Below are positions 62,256-64,000 of a stretch of 64,000 nt of DNA, piece by piece. A program made the translations under genes and the position numbers. Source of the stretch: Gambelia wislizenii (lineage: Eukaryota; Chordata; Lepidosauria; Squamata; Crotaphytidae); assembly GCA_030847615.1 (NCBI GenBank), contig JAUMIR010000001.1:265483187-265547186 (forward strand). The letters run 5' to 3'. Below the pieces are notes generated by a model. That model made no database searches and was not told the origin of the DNA. It worked only from the letters and a program-made list of their open reading frames with translations. Positions within the stretch are counted from its first letter, which is position 1. Each line of letters opens with the position of its first letter.

Positions 62256-62514
62256 CTGTGATACATATTTACCTTGCTAAGTCCCGCTGAACTTGAGAGT
62301 TTACTTCTAAGTATGCTCCTATATGATACCATTGTTAAGTCATCAAAAAGTACCATCTGAACAAGTGATTAAAAAAAAAAAATTTGCTCCCATGATATGG
62401 TAGCTGCTTGGAGTTTGGTTTACCCTAAGATCATCCCATTCCCTCTCCCTTTTTATGTTTCAGTGGTTTAGGTTTTCGTCCTCTCCTTCACTCTCCCTCT
62501 CCATCTTATTGTAG

Positions 62515-62735
62515 ACTAAGGGTGCATCTATGCTGTAGAAATAATGCCATCTGACACCACTTTAACTGCCATGGCTCCAACCTACAGATTCCTGGGATTT
62601 GTAGTTTAGTAAGGCACCAGTACTCTTTGGCAGAGAAGATCTTGGAAAACTACACATCCTAATATTCCATAGGATGGAGTTACAGCACTTAAAGTGGTGT
62701 CAAACTGAATTATTTCTACAGGGTAGATGCATCCT
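62515..62735. mobile_element. MITE with long inverted ends
   Basis: Ends AAGGGTGCATCTATGCTGTA then GAAATAATGCC and AATTATTTCTACAGGGTAGA then TGCATCCTTA are inverted, with the CACTTTAACTGCC / TTAAAGTGGTG pair inside. It is the most complete copy of the 19735 type. Confidence 0.7.
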
Positions 62736-62739
62736 TAGT

Positions 62740-62925
62740 TTGTTATTGTCATGTGCCTACAATAAAAACTATCACAGGGTTTTTTTGGCATGATTTGTTC
62801 CAAGGAGGTTCACCATTTCCTCTGAGACTTAGAAAGTGTGACATGCATGGCTGAGCAGAGATTCGAACCATGGTCTCCTGGAGTCCTAGCCCAACATTCA
62901 AACCACTATACCATATTGGCTCTTT
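62740..62925 (-). repeat. tRNA-derived SINE, degraded
   Basis: Reverse copy with GGTTTTTTTGGCATGATTTG and GCAGAGATTCGAACCATGGT (B box in reverse). Confidence 0.7.
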
Positions 62926-63284
62926 TCTGTTAAATGTTTGGCAACAAAGATAGTATCTGCAATACACTTGACCTGCTGCCATTTCATTTAACCAAACTGG
63001 GGTAAGAAAATCAAGATCTTACTTCCATCAGCCTCCAAAAATATTGCTAAGGGATGATGGTAGCTGTACTCTAACAACATCTCAAGGCCCATATAACCCC
63101 CACCCCTAAACTGTGGGATATGTGTTGCTTGTAGCCACCATCAGTCTTTTTGATGTTAATCGTACCTGTTGAAGAAACAAGAAAACCATCTTCTCCAACT
63201 TAATATCCACCCACAGAGCCACCCAGACCAGTTAAGTCCCACATGCCATGGCCAGTGCTACAAATTTCCAGCCCCACTCCCTAA

Positions 63285-63530
63285 CCAATATGTTGTTATT
63301 ATTGAGAGCCTTCAAGTCATTTCCAACTTAAGGTGACCCTAAGGTGAACCTATCACAGGGTTTTTTTGGCAAGATTTGTTCAGAGGAGGTTTGCCATTGC
63401 CCTCCTCTGAGTCTGAGAGTCTGTGACCTGCCCAAGCTCACCCAATAGGTTTTCATGGCCGAGTGGGGATTCGAACCCTGGTCTCTAATCATAGTCCAAC
63501 ACTCAAACTGCTACATCACACTGGCTCTCA
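63285..63530 (-). repeat. tRNA-derived SINE, well preserved
   Basis: Reverse copy: plus strand GCCTTCAAGTCATTTCCAAC, GGCAAGATTTGTTCAGAGGA, CCGAGTGGGGATTCGAACCC (intact B box in reverse) and CACACTGGCTCT at the head. Confidence 0.85.
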
Positions 63531-63534
63531 TGAC

Positions 63535-63600
63535 CTTATTTTATTTGTTTGTTTAATTTATACCCTGCCTTTCTCCCAACAATGGATTCAAGGTGGTAAG
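63535..63600 (-). repeat. LINE 3' tail, reverse
   Basis: TTATACCCTGCCTTTCTCCC and AGGTGGTAAGATTATAA match the tail family at 38036. Confidence 0.5.
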
Positions 63601-63964
63601 ATTATAAAACGTTTGATGTTATAAAGCATTTGATGTTATAAGGCATTGAACCCACGTCTCCCAGACCTAGCTTATACCTTTTATCCACTACAGTCTGTTC
63701 ACACTTGAACCCAAGGGCAAAACCATTCATGAGCTAGAGTCCAATATGAAACTGGTACAATATTGCTACAATAAATCTACTGGCCCTTAAGGTGACAGAA
63801 GACTTTGCTATTTTTGTTGTAACAGACAGATAGGACTGATCCTCTTTTTCTTTTCTCTTTTTGAAACCTCCTTTGTTGTTCACAGATCTGGTTATGGATT
63901 CCACTCAAGGGCAGAGGAGGAACAAGAAACACAAGAATGCTAAGGAGGAGCCTTATGGAGAGAT

Positions 63965-64000
63965 GTGTGTATTTATGTGTCTTCAAGTTGCCTGTTGACT
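63965..64000 (-). repeat. Start of a second 5S-type SINE, cut by the window end
   Basis: GTGTCTTCAAGTTGCCTGTT then GACT is identical to the tail of the 5S-derived SINE at 52610-52634. The head lies beyond the window. Confidence 0.6.

Overview
This is a vertebrate nuclear window, most probably from a squamate reptile (lizard). It has split genes with GT-AG introns, a CpG-rich first exon, and a dense mix of repeats typical of squamates: an L1 LINE, DIRS tyrosine-recombinase retrotransposons, Penelope-like fragments, CR1, tRNA- and 5S-derived SINEs, and hAT- and Tigger-like MITEs. No species can be named from the sequence alone.

Two host genes converge. NEMP2 (plus strand, 3369-36057) is rebuilt here as nine coding exons with fully compatible splice phases, giving 454 residues: a signal peptide, a luminal domain, a multi-pass membrane block and an acidic C-terminal tail. 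The gene could be its paralogue NEMP1, but the neighbour decides for NEMP2. On the minus strand lie the last four coding exons of MFSD6 (54861 down to 43702), with a likely 3' UTR to about 40805. The upstream exons of MFSD6, which hold most of the transporter, are not in the window. The NEMP2-MFSD6 tail-to-tail order is the one I recall from human chromosome 2.

Region by region: 1-3100 is upstream DNA with MITE and LINE pieces. 3100-3513 is the NEMP2 CpG island and exon 1. Intron 1 carries nested Tigger-like MITEs, a hAT MITE with its 8-bp target duplication, and between exons 2 and 3 (intron 2) a complete but dead 6.1-kb L1 with a 15-bp target duplication. Intron 6 carries a nearly whole DIRS element of about 5.9 kb. 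Intron 7 has a second, shrunken DIRS relative inserted inside a copy of a repeat I do not recognise. Intron 8 holds a perfect 148-bp inverted repeat close to the last exon. 36058-40800 is downstream or 3' UTR sequence with a Helitron-like piece, a Tigger-like MITE and LINE tails. 40800-64000 is MFSD6 exons and introns, with many SINEs and MITEs and a third DIRS relative near 57 kb.

I found no bacterial-type systems, CRISPR arrays or operons. The most interesting items are the perfect palindrome beside the last NEMP2 exon, the DIRS cluster, the unrecognised inverted-repeat family around 31.6, 33 and 38.5 kb, and a 5S-rRNA-headed SINE.
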